DNA of 49,427 bases from Serratia sp. M24T3 (GCF_000257645.1 NZ_AJHJ01000036.1:1-49427); one strand, 5' to 3'; positions 29,939 to 41,993 are shown, counted from the stretch's first letter. The notes: generated from the letters alone by a model not told the origin. Program-made: numbers and translations.

Positions 29939-30913
29939 ATGCAATATACCCAATTAGGAACTACCGGGCTGAAAGTGTCACGCCTGTGCCTCGGCTGTAT
30001 GACCTATGGTGAGCCATCGCGGGGGAAACACGCCTGGACACTGCCCGAAGAGAGCAGCCGCCCACTGATTAAGCAGGCTGTCGACGCCGGAATTAACTTT
30101 TTCGATACTGCCAACAGCTATTCTGACGGCAGCAGCGAAGAAATCGTCGGCAAAGTACTGCGCGAATTTCTGCCACGCGACCAGTTCGTGCTGGCAACCA
30201 AGGTATTTTTCCCGCTGTCGAACCTCAAAGGGGGCCTTTCTCGCGCCTCGATTCTACAATCTATCGATGACAGCCTGAACCGCCTCGGCACCGATTATGT
30301 AGATTTGCTGCAAATCCATCGTTGGGATTATGAAACGCCGATCGAGGAAACGTTAGAGGCATTGAATGAAGTGGTTACCGCCGGCAAGGCGCGCTTTATA
30401 GGCGCTTCTTCCATGCACGCCTCACAGTTTAAACAGGCGCTGGATTTGCAGAAACAGCACGGCTTTGCCCCGTTTGTCTCAATGCAGGACCAGTACAACC
30501 TGATCCAACGCGAAGAAGAAAAAGAGATGCACCCGCTTTGCCTGGAAAAGAATATTGCTGTGTTGCCGTGGAGCCCATTGGCGCGCGGCCGCCTGACTCG
30601 TCCTTGGGGTGAAACGACTGCACGCTCGGTTTCTGACGAGGTGATCCCGGCACTTTATGGTGAAACCGAAGAGGCAGATGCCAAAATTGCCGAACGCGTG
30701 GCTAAAATCGCCGAAGACCACAATGTGCCGCGCGCGCAAATTGCGCTGGCGTGGATCTTGAGCAAACCGGCGGTGACTGCGCCGATTATTGGCGCCTCGC
30801 GGGCTGGGCACCTAGAAGATGCGATTGCCGCTCTGGATATCAGATTGAGCATTGAAGAGATTGCCGAGTTGGAAATGGCCTATGTTCCTCATCAGGCCAC
30901 CGGCTTCAAGTAA
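29939..30913 (+). CDS. yajO: Aldo/keto reductase YajO
   Basis: This 324-aa AKR-family TIM barrel has exactly the E. coli length. The catalytic tetrad is visible in order: Asp and Tyr in FFDTANSYSDG, Lys in LATKVFF, and His in LLQIHRWD. The NADPH-binding end includes IIGASRAGHLEDA. E. coli YajO has been linked to 1-deoxyxylulose 5-phosphate formation from ribulose 5-phosphate, which suits its place after dxs; the physiological role is unsettled. An inverted repeat AGAAGTTC/GAACTTCT (29871-29911) sits in its upstream region. Confidence 0.95.
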   Translation: MQYTQLGTTGLKVSRLCLGCMTYGEPSRGKHAWTLPEESSRPLIKQAVDAGINFFDTANSYSDGSSEEIVGKVLREFLPRDQFVLATKVFFPLSNLKGGLSRASILQSIDDSLNRLGTDYVDLLQIHRWDYETPIEETLEALNEVVTAGKARFIGASSMHASQFKQALDLQKQHGFAPFVSMQDQYNLIQREEEKEMHPLCLEKNIAVLPWSPLARGRLTRPWGETTARSVSDEVIPALYGETEEADAKIAERVAKIAEDHNVPRAQIALAWILSKPAVTAPIIGASRAGHLEDAIAALDIRLSIEEIAELEMAYVPHQATGFK

Positions 30914-30995
30914 GGCAGTTTCCCTGAAGTCACCTGATTTTTTCCTGATTTTTGCTACGGGAACTGTGAAGTAATCTGATAAGTTGCTGAAATAT

Positions 30996-31035
30996 AAAAC
31001 GGGCGTCGGGATATTCTCCCTGACGCCCGTTTTTT
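30996..31035. terminator. Bidirectional terminator between yajO and pgpA
   Basis: AAAACGGGCGTC-ggga ... tccc-t-GACGCCCGTTTTTT is a long stem with an A tract on the left and six Ts on the right, between convergent genes. Confidence 0.93.
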
Positions 31036-31100
31036 CGTGGTCTAGCTTAGAATGCTCGAATCGCGGATTGGCTTTGCCAATCGGATCACATTTACATCTA

Positions 31101-31685
31101 TCAGAACAGCCCGGTCGGCCAGTGATGACCAATCAGATAGATAATCGCCGCGCCAAATACCCCGGCCACTACGTCATCAATCATGATACCCATGCCGCCC
31201 TGCACGTTGCGGTCAAACCAGCGGATAGGCCACGGCTTCCAGATATCTAAAATACGGAACACCACGAAGCCGATAACTACCCACTGCCAGTCATTGGTCG
31301 GCAACGCCATCAGGGTTATCCACATGCCGACAAATTCGTCCCACACGATACTGCCGTGATCGTGTACGCGCATATCTTTTGCCGTCTGGCGGCAGAGATA
31401 AACCCCGATACAGATGGAGAACATTACCACCAGCGAATAGACCTGCCACGGCAGATAAGTCAGCACTATCCAGAAAGGGATCGCGGCGATAGAGCCTGCG
31501 GTGCCTGGTCCGACTGGAAATAATCCGCTGCCGAAGCCAGTTGCCAGCAGGTGCCACGGATTACGCAAGTCAAGTCGCTTCTTCGCCGCCGCCATATCGG
31601 CAGCATCGTTACCTGTTCTGCCTTTGTGGCGCATCGGCCGTTTTTTGTTTCCTGCATTACCGCGGGTATTGTTCTCGATGGTCAC
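31101..31685 (-). CDS. pgpA: Phosphatidylglycerophosphatase A
   Basis: This is a membrane enzyme of about 194 aa (E. coli 172) that dephosphorylates phosphatidylglycerol phosphate. The core [16 protein letters not shown] and the catalytic-region motif [15 protein letters not shown] are intact, with several transmembrane helices. I placed the start at GTG 31685, whose GTGA overlaps the thiL TGA, implying coupling. The longer N-terminus (about 50 residues before NPWHLL, against about 18 in E. coli) is hydrophilic. The ATG farther up (31724) lies inside thiL and is unlikely; a later ATG (MRHKGR) is possible. Confidence 0.93.
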   Translation of the reverse strand: MTIENNTRGNAGNKKRPMRHKGRTGNDAADMAAAKKRLDLRNPWHLLATGFGSGLFPVGPGTAGSIAAIPFWIVLTYLPWQVYSLVVMFSICIGVYLCRQTAKDMRVHDHGSIVWDEFVGMWITLMALPTNDWQWVVIGFVVFRILDIWKPWPIRWFDRNVQGGMGIMIDDVVAGVFGAAIIYLIGHHWPTGLF

Positions 31686-32668
31686 GAGCCATTCTCCTGT
31701 GCGAAATGATCGAATCCCTGCCATTCAAGCTCAATGGTCTCGCCTGAACGCTGATATTTGATGCCTTCAGAAAGCGGTGCGATTTGGCCGATACAGGTAA
31801 ACTGCGCGCCTAAATGGCCCAAGGCAACGTCTAATGCCCCGCGATTGATTTCTGGAACCGTGAAGCACAGCTCATAATCCTCCCCCCCGGTAAGCGCCCA
31901 CTTCAGCGCCTGCTCCGGCTCGACGTGCTGTTGCAACTCAGAGGAGTATGGCAGCAAATCGAGATCCAGACGTGCACCGCATTCGCTGGCCTTGAGAACG
32001 TGTCTAAGGTCGGAAATCAGGCCATCGGAAATATCAATCGCCGAAGTGGCAAGTTGGCGCAGCGCCTGTCCCTGTAACACACGCGGCTTGGGACGGAGAT
32101 GGCGCTTGCACAATACCTCAGAGGCCTTTTCGTCATCAATGATAAGGCGGTCCTGCAAGATAGCCAGACCCGCCGCGCTGTCACCCAAAGTCCCGGTGAC
32201 ATAGATCCAGTCCCCTACCTTTGCGCCGCTACGCAACAAGGCGCGACCTGCGGGGATAAGCCCCTGAATCGTTAAAGTCATACTCAACGGACCGCGCGTG
32301 GTGTCGCCGCCAATCAGCTGCATGCCATAATAATCAAGCTGCTCAAACAGGCTGTCACTAAACGCCTCTAACCAGTCGGTATTCACTTCCGGCAATGTTA
32401 ACGCCAGGGAAACCCAGGCAGGATCTGCCCCCATAGCGGCTAAATCACTGAGATTGACCGCCAGTGCTTTATAGCCGAGGTCGGCAGGTGAAATCGTTTT
32501 TAGGAAGTGTATGCCTTCGACAAGGGTGTCAGTACTCACCGCTATCTGCTGTTTGTCGGCAACAGTCAGCAGGGCGCAATCGTCGCCAATGCCTAACTGA
32601 ACGTCCTGACGAGCCGTTCTGTAGCGATTAAAATAGCGCGCAATTAAATCAAATTCGCCGCATGCCAT
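31682..32668 (-). CDS. thiL: Thiamine-monophosphate kinase
   Basis: This is a 328-aa ATP-dependent kinase (E. coli 325) that makes thiamine diphosphate, the cofactor used by Dxs. The conserved GIGDDCALL near residue 30, the [13 protein letters not shown] segment and IDISDGL are family landmarks. The start ATG 32668 ([13 protein letters not shown]) matches E. coli and has GGAA upstream; an extension to 32704 is rejected. It is part of nusB-thiL-pgpA. Confidence 0.97.
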   Translation of the reverse strand: MACGEFDLIARYFNRYRTARQDVQLGIGDDCALLTVADKQQIAVSTDTLVEGIHFLKTISPADLGYKALAVNLSDLAAMGADPAWVSLALTLPEVNTDWLEAFSDSLFEQLDYYGMQLIGGDTTRGPLSMTLTIQGLIPAGRALLRSGAKVGDWIYVTGTLGDSAAGLAILQDRLIIDDEKASEVLCKRHLRPKPRVLQGQALRQLATSAIDISDGLISDLRHVLKASECGARLDLDLLPYSSELQQHVEPEQALKWALTGGEDYELCFTVPEINRGALDVALGHLGAQFTCIGQIAPLSEGIKYQRSGETIELEWQGFDHFAQENGS

Positions 32669-32708
32669 AGTATTATTCCAAAAATTGACGATCCTGCGTT
32701 TCACAATG

Positions 32709-32736
32709 CATTAAGGCCGGAGATCCGGCCTTAATG
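32709..32736. other. Perfect hairpin between nusB and thiL
   Basis: CATTAAGGCCGG-agat-CCGGCCTTAATG is a 12-bp perfect inverted repeat with a 4-nt loop and no T-run. It lies in the intercistronic gap of the operon, so it may set relative mRNA stability or act as weak attenuation. Confidence 0.75.
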
Positions 32737-32760
32737 AAACGCGTTCTTTAACAAGGAACG

Positions 32761-33174
32761 TTACTTCTTACGAATGTGCGGGCCTGCTTTATCCAGCACA
32801 CCGTTAACAAACTTGTGGCTGTCTTCGGCACCGAAGGTTTTCGCCAATTCGATTGCTTCGTTGATAGCCACTTTGTAAGGGACGTCCTGGCGCTTGCTCA
32901 GCTCAAAAAGAGCCAGACGCAAGATCGCACGTTCAACCTGACCCAATTCTTCGAGCTGACGAGACAAATACGGAGCCATCAGCGCGTCGAGCTTGTCGGC
33001 CGAGGTGGCAACACCTGACAGCAGCTCACGGAAATAGGTAATGTCGACATCTTTGACATCCTGCTCGGTCAGGAACTGTAATTCAACATCGGCGATGTCG
33101 TTTTTAGACAACTGCCAAGAGTAAAGCGCCTGTACGGCACATTCACGGGCGCGGCGACGAGCAGCAGGTTTCAC
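32761..33174 (-). CDS. nusB: Transcription antitermination factor NusB
   Basis: This is a 137-aa all-helical protein (E. coli 139) with the N-terminal [18 protein letters not shown] and the later [16 protein letters not shown] helix. NusB with NusE binds boxA in rRNA leaders to support antitermination. It follows ribH by 20 nt as in E. coli. Confidence 0.98.
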   Translation of the reverse strand: MKPAARRRARECAVQALYSWQLSKNDIADVELQFLTEQDVKDVDITYFRELLSGVATSADKLDALMAPYLSRQLEELGQVERAILRLALFELSKRQDVPYKVAINEAIELAKTFGAEDSHKFVNGVLDKAGPHIRKK

Positions 33175-33194
33175 GGAATTCCCCTTAACTAGAT

Positions 33195-33665
33195 TCAGGC
33201 CTTGATGGCCTTGATAACATTGATCATTTCAAGCGCGGTCAGGGCAGCTTCTGCACCTTTATTACCGGCTTTGGTTCCCGCGCGTTCGATGGCTTGTTCA
33301 ATGCTTTCTGTTGTCAGCACACCAAAGGCAACCGGGATTTCACTGTTCATCGCAACGCTGGACAGGCCAGAGCTGCATTCGCCAGCAACGAATTCAAAAT
33401 GGGCGGTACCCCCACGGATAACGGTGCCCAGCGCGATAACAGCATCATATTTCTTGCTGTTAGCCAACGCGCGAGCCGCGAGAGGCAGCTCATAAGCACC
33501 AGGAACCCATACAACGGTGATGTTGTCGTCTGCAACCTGGCCAATACGTTTCAACGCATCAATCGCGCCGGAAAGCAGGCTGTCGTTGATGAAATTGTTA
33601 AAACGGGCAATCGCGATGGCTACTTTCGCGTTAGGAGTTGCTACAACACCTTCAATAACGTTCAT
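33195..33665 (-). CDS. ribH: 6,7-dimethyl-8-ribityllumazine synthase
   Basis: This 156-aa protein has exactly the E. coli length (also called ribE there). The catalytic His89 lies in [11 protein letters not shown], and [11 protein letters not shown] is the substrate loop. It forms an icosahedral or pentameric assembly and makes the penultimate riboflavin intermediate. It lies 181 nt downstream of ribD; I saw no FMN riboswitch in that gap. Confidence 0.98.
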   Translation of the reverse strand: MNVIEGVVATPNAKVAIAIARFNNFINDSLLSGAIDALKRIGQVADDNITVVWVPGAYELPLAARALANSKKYDAVIALGTVIRGGTAHFEFVAGECSSGLSSVAMNSEIPVAFGVLTTESIEQAIERAGTKAGNKGAEAALTALEMINVIKAIKA

Positions 33666-33846
33666 AAAGTTTCCTTAGAATGGGTTAAATCGTTATGTTT
33701 TTTATGACAAAGCTTTTAAGTTAAAGCATCGACCCAGCCCATGCTTAGCCGCAGGGGGGCGGATTCTATCATATTATTCACCTGCCTGGACACACGGTTT
33801 TGTAAACCTGCTCAGACAGTACCAAATATTGGCCGTTCTTCAGCTC

Positions 33847-34989
33847 TTAATAGACCGGTTTCATACGCAAACGCAGATCCGGGCCGACCTGCCTGACATC
33901 ACTGAATTCAAAGGCCGGAGCATCGGTCAGGCTTTCCAGCCCAGGTAATACACAAAGCGCACGACCGTTATCACCCAGCAACTTTGGTGCCATGTAGATA
34001 ATAAGCTCATCGACTAAACCGGCCTGCAACAGCGCACCTGCCAGCTCTGATCCGGCTTCGACCCAGACAGAATTCACCTGCTGTTTAGCCAGCTGCATCA
34101 TCAGGATTACCAGATCAACGCGGTTGTCGGCGGTTGCTGGCACCACGAGCTGCCGGAGATTTTCTGGCCAGCTCTGCCCGTCGGCCTGCAAACGGGCCAG
34201 CAGGGTCTCGCCCGGCTGATGCACCAATTTGTGCTGCGGGGTTACCCGGTTTTTGCTATCGACAATCACCCGCAGCGGTTGGCGAAGATCATCAGGTGCG
34301 GTACTGCCAATCGCTGACAACGCCTGGTTGTATTGATCCTGCGTATCTTGATCTAGCTCGCTCCAGCGCACAGTTAATGACGGATCGTCGGCCAGGACGG
34401 TAGCGCTGGAACTCAGAATCGCCGAGCTGGCGGCGCGAAAACGCTGAACGTCCTGACGCGCGGCAGCGGAAGTAATCCACTGACTTTCCCCCGAGGCCAT
34501 TGCGGTTCTGCCATCAAGCGAGGCGGCCATCTTAAGCTGCACGTAAGGGAAACCAGTGCGCATACGTTTCAGGAAGCCGAGATTCACCGCTTCGGCCTGG
34601 CTAAGCATTAAACCATTGCTGACTTCTACTCCTGCCTGCCTGAGGCGATAAAGACCACGACCGGCGACCTCGGGATTTGGGTCCTGCATTGCGGCCACGA
34701 CACGGATAATACCGGCATTGAGCAAAGCATCAGCACAGGGCGGCGTGCGGCCATGATGGCTACAGGGTTCCAGCGTCACATAGGCAGTTGCGCCGCGAGC
34801 CTGCTCACCGGCCATGCGCAGGGCATGAACCTCGGCGTGCGGTCCTCCGGCTTTGATATGATAACCTTCGCCGACTATCTCGCCGTCGCGAACTATCACA
34901 CAGCCTACGTTAGGATTTGGAGTGGTGGTAAAGCGTCCCTTGCGCGCAAGCTCAAAAGCTCGCGCCATGTAGTAATCGTCGCTGAACAT
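33847..34989 (-). CDS. ribD: Bifunctional riboflavin deaminase/reductase RibD
   Basis: This is a 380-aa protein (E. coli 367). The N-terminal cytidine-deaminase-like domain has the zinc ligands His51, Cys76 and Cys85 and catalytic Glu53 (GPHAEVHAL; EPCSHHGRTPPC). The C-terminal reductase domain (about 150-380) begins near LKMAASLDGRTAMASGES. It carries out the deamination and side-chain reduction steps of riboflavin synthesis. It starts 29 nt after nrdR, so the two are likely cotranscribed. Confidence 0.98.
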   Translation of the reverse strand: MFSDDYYMARAFELARKGRFTTTPNPNVGCVIVRDGEIVGEGYHIKAGGPHAEVHALRMAGEQARGATAYVTLEPCSHHGRTPPCADALLNAGIIRVVAAMQDPNPEVAGRGLYRLRQAGVEVSNGLMLSQAEAVNLGFLKRMRTGFPYVQLKMAASLDGRTAMASGESQWITSAAARQDVQRFRAASSAILSSSATVLADDPSLTVRWSELDQDTQDQYNQALSAIGSTAPDDLRQPLRVIVDSKNRVTPQHKLVHQPGETLLARLQADGQSWPENLRQLVVPATADNRVDLVILMMQLAKQQVNSVWVEAGSELAGALLQAGLVDELIIYMAPKLLGDNGRALCVLPGLESLTDAPAFEFSDVRQVGPDLRLRMKPVY

Positions 34990-35018
34990 GGCCTTCCCTG
35001 TGGAGTTAGAAAGAAGTG

Positions 35019-35468
35019 TTAGTCCTGAAGCCGGGCAATTTCTTCACCGAACTCACGGATATCTTCAAAACTGCGGTACACCGACGCAAAACGTATATAC
35101 GCCACTTTATCCAGCCCTTTCAAAGCATCCATCACCAAATTGCCAATCATTTTGGCGGGAACTTCACGTTCACCGGTGGCGCGAAGCTGCGATTTAATAT
35201 GGCTGATCGCCATTTCCACGTCGTCGGAACTGACAGGGCGTTTCTCGAGTGCTTTTAAAAAACCGCTACGCAGTTTGTCTTCGTTGAATGGCTCACGGAC
35301 TTCATTGCTTTTGATCACGCGAGGCATAACCAGTTCTGCCACTTCGAAAGTGGTGAAACGTTCGCTGCACACCAGACACTGGCGACGACGGCGGACCTGT
35401 GATCCATCGCCTACCAGACGTGAATCGATAACCTTGGTGTCAACGGCTGCACAAAATGGACAATGCAT
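35019..35468 (-). CDS. nrdR: Transcriptional repressor NrdR
   Basis: This 149-aa protein has exactly the E. coli length. The N-terminal zinc ribbon has Cys3, Cys6, Cys31 and Cys34, followed by an ATP-cone domain (about 49-139, [16 protein letters not shown]). It represses ribonucleotide reductase genes when dATP is high. I placed the start at ATG 35468 (MHCPFC), with AGGA upstream, not at the open extension to 35528. It is divergent from yajI. Confidence 0.98.
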   Translation of the reverse strand: MHCPFCAAVDTKVIDSRLVGDGSQVRRRRQCLVCSERFTTFEVAELVMPRVIKSNEVREPFNEDKLRSGFLKALEKRPVSSDDVEMAISHIKSQLRATGEREVPAKMIGNLVMDALKGLDKVAYIRFASVYRSFEDIREFGEEIARLQD

Positions 35469-35607
35469 AGAACTTCCTGCTCGGATATTATCTGGACAGT
35501 AGTTTACCGCGAACTGACCCGACAACAAAGGCTGTCAGATAACCAACGCACTATCATGATAAACTTGGGCATTAATTCTTCATAAAACCTATAAGGACAT
35601 CAGGTCA

Positions 35608-36156
35608 ATGACTTCCTATTCTCGCGCTATTTTCGCCGTTACCGCCCTGCTTGGTTTGGCGGGTTGCGCCCAGCAGAAACCTGCCACGCCAGCACTGACT
35701 AGCGAAGTCAGCCAGCTTAATCAGAAACTCGACAGGCTGACGGATCTTGCTGGCGCACTGGAACGTCAGACCTTGCTGAACCGCCAATCCACCAGCGGCG
35801 TTTATTTGTTGCCACAGGCTAAAACGGCAGCCTTGCTGAATACTGAATTCGGTCAGTTGAGTCTCGAGTTGGACTCAGTTTCGCCAGACAGCACCGGCAC
35901 CAGCGCGATATTGAAAATCAAGGCTACCTCTGGCAAACCGCTGCCGTCGTTTAGCGCAGTCGTTGAGTGGGGACAGCTGGATCAGGTCACCGGCAAACCG
36001 CTGACTGTGGATATGCAATCTCAAATTATTACCGTTACACCGCGTCTGTTGCCTTCAAGCGAGCAAACGACCGAAGTGCGGTTTAGCCATGTCACTCCTG
36101 AAACGCTGGGCTTTGTCCACCTGCATCAGCTGACGCCGATTAGCGCACAGAAGTAA
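35608..36156 (+). CDS. yajI: DUF3251 lipoprotein YajI
   Basis: This is a 182-aa predicted lipoprotein with the lipobox LAG-Cys20, then a short coiled-coil-like segment (SEVSQLNQKLDRLTDLAGAL) and a beta-rich domain with the conserved STSGVYLLPQAKTAALL. Its function is unknown. It lies next to nrdR as in E. coli, but tsx and yajD, which follow in E. coli, are missing, so yajI adjoins secF directly. Confidence 0.9.
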   Translation: MTSYSRAIFAVTALLGLAGCAQQKPATPALTSEVSQLNQKLDRLTDLAGALERQTLLNRQSTSGVYLLPQAKTAALLNTEFGQLSLELDSVSPDSTGTSAILKIKATSGKPLPSFSAVVEWGQLDQVTGKPLTVDMQSQIITVTPRLLPSSEQTTEVRFSHVTPETLGFVHLHQLTPISAQK

Positions 36157-36191
36157 CTTCACTTGTAGCATCCAGAGCAGATCGCAGGCGT

Positions 36192-36229
36192 AAAAAAAGG
36201 CCTCACAGCTAAATACTGTGAGGCCTTTT
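36192..36229. terminator. Bidirectional terminator between yajI and secF
   Basis: AAAAGGCCTCACAG-ctaaata-CTGTGAGGCCTTTT is a perfect 14-bp stem with A and T tracts, between convergent genes. Confidence 0.94.
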
Positions 36230-36280
36230 CCATAAGGTTTTTTCACTTAATCGGGCGCTACAGAGAGCACCCGATCAGGC

Positions 36281-37255
36281 TCAAGGCAGGATAGACGGTT
36301 GATCCGCCCCTTCCTTCTCGACCTTCTGCTGCAACATATGTTCGCGCTTCATACCCAGCTTCAGAGCCAGGGCGGATGCGACATAGATTGAAGAGACAGT
36401 ACCGATTGAGACACCAATCAACATGGTCAGTGAGAACCCTGCAAGCAGAGGCCCCCCGAAGATGTAGAGCATCAACACCACCATCAGCGTGGTCGCTGAG
36501 GTCATGATGGTACGGCTTAGCGTCTGGGTCAGCGACACGTTCATGATTTCGTAAGAGTTACCGCGACGAATCTTGCGGAAGTTTTCACGAATACGGTCCG
36601 ATACCACGATACTGTCGTTCAGTGAATAACCAATAACTGACATCAAAGAGGCGACGATGGTTAAATCAATTTCAATCTTGAACAGTGCCAGCACGCCCAT
36701 GGTGATGACAACGTCATGCGCCAATGCCAATACGGCACCCAGCGCCAAACGCCACTCAAAACGGAAACCGACATAAATCAGGATACAAATCAGCGCAATC
36801 AACAGCGCCATGCCTCCAGCCTGTGCCAGATCGCTCCCCACGCTTGGACCAACAAACTCGATACGTTTAACGGTAGCGGTTTTATCGACATCGGCGTTAA
36901 TCAGGCTGATAACCTTGTTACCTAATTCCTGACCGGCAGTGTCAGACTTCGGTGGTGGTAAACGAACTACCACGTCGCGGCTGCTGCCAAAGTTCTGGAC
37001 GATCGGATCCTGGAACCCGGCCTTCTCCAGCGAACCGCGCATATCATCGAGATTGGCAGGCTGAGACAGGGTAATTTCAATGACCGTACCACCGGTAAAG
37101 TCCAGACCCCAGTTAAACCCGCGAACACCCATAATCAGCACGGAGGCGATTAACAACAGGCCTGAAAGACAAAAGGCCACGTTGTCCCAGCGCATAAAGT
37201 CGATGACTTTACGGCCGTAGTTTAGTTGTTCAACAGTATATTCTTGCTGTGCCAC
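36281..37255 (-). CDS. secF: Protein translocase subunit SecF
   Basis: This is a 324-aa protein (E. coli 323). It has six transmembrane helices of the RND type, the first periplasmic domain after [12 protein letters not shown], and the conserved [19 protein letters not shown] in the helix 4-5 region. It ends with the same residues as E. coli ([16 protein letters not shown]). With SecD and YajC it uses the proton gradient to pull preproteins through SecYEG. The start is GTG 37255 with GAGGAG upstream; the frame is open to 37411, inside secD. It is 10 nt after secD. Confidence 0.97.
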   Translation of the reverse strand: MAQQEYTVEQLNYGRKVIDFMRWDNVAFCLSGLLLIASVLIMGVRGFNWGLDFTGGTVIEITLSQPANLDDMRGSLEKAGFQDPIVQNFGSSRDVVVRLPPPKSDTAGQELGNKVISLINADVDKTATVKRIEFVGPSVGSDLAQAGGMALLIALICILIYVGFRFEWRLALGAVLALAHDVVITMGVLALFKIEIDLTIVASLMSVIGYSLNDSIVVSDRIRENFRKIRRGNSYEIMNVSLTQTLSRTIMTSATTLMVVLMLYIFGGPLLAGFSLTMLIGVSIGTVSSIYVASALALKLGMKREHMLQQKVEKEGADQPSILP

Positions 37256-37265
37256 AACGCACTCC

Positions 37266-39113
37266 TCAGATAGACAGCTTTTTGATGCGTTTGCCGCCGT
37301 AAAGCATGTTGACGATGGCACGAGTACCGACGATCGACGTAAACATAGAGGTCGCAACACCGATAGCCGTGGTGATTGCAAAACCTTTAATCGATCCCGT
37401 ACCGACCGCATACAGAATAATTGCCGTGATCAACGTCGTGATGTTTGCATCGACGATACTGGAGAACGCACCGCTGTAGCCTTCGTGGATCGCCTGCTGA
37501 ACGGAACGCCCGTTACGCAGCTCTTCCTTGATACGCTCGTTAATCAGTACGTTGGCGTCAACCGCCACCGCCAGCGTCAGTACGATACCTGCAATACCTG
37601 GCATGGTCAGCGTTGCACCCGGAAGCAGGGACATAATCCCGACAATCAGTACCAGGTTAACGATCAGTGCCGAAGTCGCAATCAAACCAAACTTACGGTA
37701 GAACACCACCATAAACAGAATCGATGCCAGCAGGCCAAACAGACAGGCTTCAAGACCCTGAGAGATGTTTTGAGCTCCCATGGTTGGACCAATGGTCCGT
37801 TCTTCAACAATCTGAATTGGCGCAATCAGCGCACCGGCACGCAGCAGCAGAGACAGCTGGCGAGCCTGGTTTGGATCGTTCACACCGGTAATACGGAAGC
37901 TGTTACCCAGACGAGACTGAATGGTCGCGACGTTAATAACCTGTTCCTGCTTGGCCAGAATCGCACGGCCATTGGCATCTTTCTTACCGCTGTCCTTATA
38001 CTCCACAAACAGGGTCGCCATCGGCTTGCCGATGTTGTCCTTGGTGAAGTTGGACATAATGTTACCACCCGCGCTGTCGAGGGAAATATTAACCTGTGGT
38101 TGGTTATATTCGTCCTGACTCGAGGTGGAATCGGTAATGTGGTCACCGGTCAGAATCACGCGCTTGTACAGCACAACTGGCTGTCCATCCTGCATATTCT
38201 TGACTTCGCTGTCGCCAGGAACACGTCCGCTGGCCGCCGCTGTCGCATCAACGTTGGTGTTAACCAGGCGGAATTCCAGCGTTGCGGTTGCACCCAGAAT
38301 TTCTTTGGCGCGAGCGGTGTCCTGAATACCTGGCAGCTCTACCACGATACGGTCAGAACCCTGACGCTGTACCACTGGCTCGGCAACACCCAGCTGGTTC
38401 ACACGGTTACGCAGAATATTGATGTTCTGCTGTACTGCGTATTCTTTGGCCTCGCTGATGCGATCGTCAGTCATCACGACACGAAGATCGGTGTCACCGC
38501 TGTTGCTGAATACCAGATCACGATGGCGCGGCGAAAGGTAGCTTGAGGCTTTGTCGCGGGTAGCAGAATCACGGAAACTCAGTACAACGCCGTAGTTATC
38601 AGCCTTGCGAACCGTGGCATAAGGAATGCTCTGGTCACGAAGGTCGCTACGCATGTTGTCCATGGTCTGTTCTTGCAGTTTGCCCAGCGCAGTGTCCATG
38701 TCGACTTCCATCAGGAAGTGCACGCCGCCGCGCAGGTCGAGACCCAGTTTCATAGGCTCGGCACCCAGCATGGTCAGCCAGGAAGGCGTCGCAGGAGCCA
38801 GGTTCAATGCGATAACAAATTTGTCGCCCAGCGCCGCGGTCAGAGCATCGCGGGCGCGCAGCTGAACGTCGGTGTCGTTGAAGCGAGCAAGGATTGAGCC
38901 GTTTTCCAGCGCAATGGACTTGCTGACAAGTTTATCTTTATTCAGTAGATCTCTGACTTGGTCCAGCGTTGCAACACTGGCGTCCGAACCTCGGGCGCCA
39001 GTAATTTGAACAGCCGGATCCTCACCATAAAGGTTGGGAAGCGCATATAGCAGACCGACGATGATCACGAAGATCAGCATCAGATACTTCCACAAAGGAT
39101 AACGGTTTAACAC
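37266..39113 (-). CDS. secD: Protein translocase subunit SecD
   Basis: This 615-aa protein has exactly the E. coli length from GTG 39113 ([15 protein letters not shown]), which is also the E. coli start type, with AGGGAA upstream. After the first transmembrane helix comes the large periplasmic head with DLRGGVHFL. Five C-terminal helices carry the RND motif [14 protein letters not shown]. It drives late steps of export with SecF. It lies 27 nt after yajC. The 5' ATG-type extension to 39137 has no homology. Confidence 0.98.
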   Translation of the reverse strand: MLNRYPLWKYLMLIFVIIVGLLYALPNLYGEDPAVQITGARGSDASVATLDQVRDLLNKDKLVSKSIALENGSILARFNDTDVQLRARDALTAALGDKFVIALNLAPATPSWLTMLGAEPMKLGLDLRGGVHFLMEVDMDTALGKLQEQTMDNMRSDLRDQSIPYATVRKADNYGVVLSFRDSATRDKASSYLSPRHRDLVFSNSGDTDLRVVMTDDRISEAKEYAVQQNINILRNRVNQLGVAEPVVQRQGSDRIVVELPGIQDTARAKEILGATATLEFRLVNTNVDATAAASGRVPGDSEVKNMQDGQPVVLYKRVILTGDHITDSTSSQDEYNQPQVNISLDSAGGNIMSNFTKDNIGKPMATLFVEYKDSGKKDANGRAILAKQEQVINVATIQSRLGNSFRITGVNDPNQARQLSLLLRAGALIAPIQIVEERTIGPTMGAQNISQGLEACLFGLLASILFMVVFYRKFGLIATSALIVNLVLIVGIMSLLPGATLTMPGIAGIVLTLAVAVDANVLINERIKEELRNGRSVQQAIHEGYSGAFSSIVDANITTLITAIILYAVGTGSIKGFAITTAIGVATSMFTSIVGTRAIVNMLYGGKRIKKLSI

Positions 39114-39140
39114 GGCAGTTCCCTTCGGGAAAATCAAAAA

Positions 39141-39473
39141 TTAAAGCGCCTTCATCGTACCTTTCGGCAGAACGGCAGCTACGAAGTCACGCTTGATCAT
39201 TACTTCGGTGGTCTCGTTCAGTGCGATAACAACGTAACCGGTATCAGCTACTTTGCTCACACGACCGATCAGGCCGCCGGTTGTCATGACTTCATCACCT
39301 TTACCGATGGAGTCCATCAGTTTTTTGTGCTCTTTAGAACGCTTTTGCTGCGGGCGCAGGATCATGAAATAGAAAATCAGACCAAATACCACCAGCATGA
39401 TAACCAGAGAGTAAGGACTTCCCTGTGACGTGGCGCCAGTTGCTGCGACGGCATCAGAAATGAAAAGACTCAT
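39141..39473 (-). CDS. yajC: Sec translocon accessory protein YajC
   Basis: This 110-aa protein has exactly the E. coli length. It has one transmembrane helix (about 19-37) and then FMILRPQQKRSKEHKKLM and GDEVMTTGGLIG. It associates with SecDF and SecYEG; its detailed role is unclear. It lies between tgt and secD in the queA-tgt-yajC-secD-secF series. Confidence 0.98.
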   Translation of the reverse strand: MSLFISDAVAATGATSQGSPYSLVIMLVVFGLIFYFMILRPQQKRSKEHKKLMDSIGKGDEVMTTGGLIGRVSKVADTGYVVIALNETTEVMIKRDFVAAVLPKGTMKAL

Positions 39474-39576
39474 TTAAATTCCCTCATTGTTGTTATAAAA
39501 CAAGTTATTGAAACACAAAAATCTTTGATTTCGCATTATTGAACATGACTTAGAGCCACGTTTAATTTTTGCAAAA

Positions 39577-40707
<1,131 letters not shown>

Positions 40708-40800
40708 TCAATTCTCCACACCGGAAAAACAGTCCAATGCTTGGTAAGATTCAGGTTAAACCTGAAAAGTAAGGCCCTGGACGATAAGAGCCAGCAAAAA

Positions 40801-41871
40801 TTACTGTCCCACAATTTCCTGTGAAGCCAGTAGGTTACGGTGGATAAACATCGCATCACCATAACTAAAGAAACGATACTGCTCTGCCACCGCCTGATGA
40901 TAGGCGTTGATAGTATTTTTATAACCGGCAAAAGCCGAGACCAGCATAATCAGCGTCGATTCAGGCAGATGGAAATTAGTGATAAGCACGTCGATCACAT
41001 CATATTCATAGCCAGGGAAAATAAAGATGCTGGTGTCACCAAAGAATGGCGCAATCAGCCCTTCTTTACAGGCCTTGGCCGCGCTTTCCAGCGAACGAAC
41101 CGAGGTGGTTCCCACCGCCACCACGCGATTACCGCGCGCTTTACAGGCGATTACCGCATCCACGACTTCCTGCGGTACTTCGGCGTATTCGGCGTGCATT
41201 ACGTGCTCTTCGATAGTATCGACACGTACCGGCTGGAAGGTGCCTGCGCCAACGTGCAGGGTCACAAACGCAAATTCGATGCCTTTTTCCTGCAACGCAT
41301 CCATCAGCGGCTGATCAAAATGCAGTCCCGCCGTTGGTGCAGCAACTGCCCCCAGGCGTTCGCTGTAAACTGTTTGATACAGCTCGCGGTCGGCGTCTTC
41401 GTCAGGACGATCAATATAAGGAGGCAACGGCATATGGCCGATCTCGTCGAGTAGAGTAAAGACATCGCGGTCTTCATTGAATTCCAGCTCGAACAAAGTA
41501 TCGTGACGCGCCACCATGGTCGCCTTGATGTTTTCGGCGTCGCCCAGCAGCAATTCTGCTCCCGGCTTAGGTGATTTGGAGGCTCGCACGTGGGCCAGCA
41601 CGCGTTTTGAATCCAGCACGCGCTCAACCAGCACTTCAATTTTGCCACCGCTAGCCTTGCGACCAAATACGCGGGCAGGAATAACGCGGGTATTGTTGAA
41701 TACCAGCAGATCGCCCGGGTTCAGCTTGTCTAAAACGTCGGTGAAAATACCATGAGTCAGTTCGCCGGTCGGCCCGTCCAGAGACAATAAACGACAACCG
41801 CTGCGCTGACTCTGCGGATAGCGGGCAATCAGGGACTCGGGGAGTTCGAACGTAAAATCGGCAACACGCAT
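40801..41871 (-). CDS. queA: S-adenosylmethionine:tRNA ribosyltransferase-isomerase
   Basis: This 356-aa protein has exactly the E. coli length from ATG 41871 ([14 protein letters not shown]). Conserved blocks are [22 protein letters not shown] and PTAGLHFD. QueA turns preQ1 into epoxyqueuosine on tRNA after Tgt has inserted preQ1. An upstream in-frame GTG at 41886 is less likely. It is the first gene of the queA-tgt-yajC-secDF cluster with a promoter at 41965-41993. Confidence 0.98.
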   Translation of the reverse strand: MRVADFTFELPESLIARYPQSQRSGCRLLSLDGPTGELTHGIFTDVLDKLNPGDLLVFNNTRVIPARVFGRKASGGKIEVLVERVLDSKRVLAHVRASKSPKPGAELLLGDAENIKATMVARHDTLFELEFNEDRDVFTLLDEIGHMPLPPYIDRPDEDADRELYQTVYSERLGAVAAPTAGLHFDQPLMDALQEKGIEFAFVTLHVGAGTFQPVRVDTIEEHVMHAEYAEVPQEVVDAVIACKARGNRVVAVGTTSVRSLESAAKACKEGLIAPFFGDTSIFIFPGYEYDVIDVLITNFHLPESTLIMLVSAFAGYKNTINAYHQAVAEQYRFFSYGDAMFIHRNLLASQEIVGQ

Positions 41872-41964
41872 AGCTGATATTTCCACTTAAACTTAAGATA
41901 TAAAATCGTTTATCCCGCTTTTTGCCGCGAACGGCTGCACGCAGGATAAAAAAACAGGCGGCTT

Positions 41965-41993
41965 AGTCTAGAGTGCGCGCGTTGTGGCTGCAA
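41965..41993 (-). promoter_or_regulatory. Sigma-70 promoter of queA-tgt-yajC-secD-secF
   Basis: The minus strand reads -35 TTGCAG (41988-41993), 17 nt, then -10 TAGACT (41965-41970), about 95 nt before queA. Confidence 0.6.

Noticed and set aside
33666-33846. FMN riboswitch ahead of ribH, or a TPP riboswitch ahead of thiL or thiI
   Set aside because: I could not find the conserved core elements of either riboswitch in the 5' regions. E. coli also lacks an FMN riboswitch on ribD/ribH.
37256-37411. N-terminal extension of secF
   Set aside because: It lies inside the secD coding region; GTG 37255 has GAGGAG upstream and matches the E. coli N-terminus.
37485-38546. Long open frame on the plus strand opposite secD
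   Set aside because: Gln/Asn/Arg-rich antisense shadow of secD.
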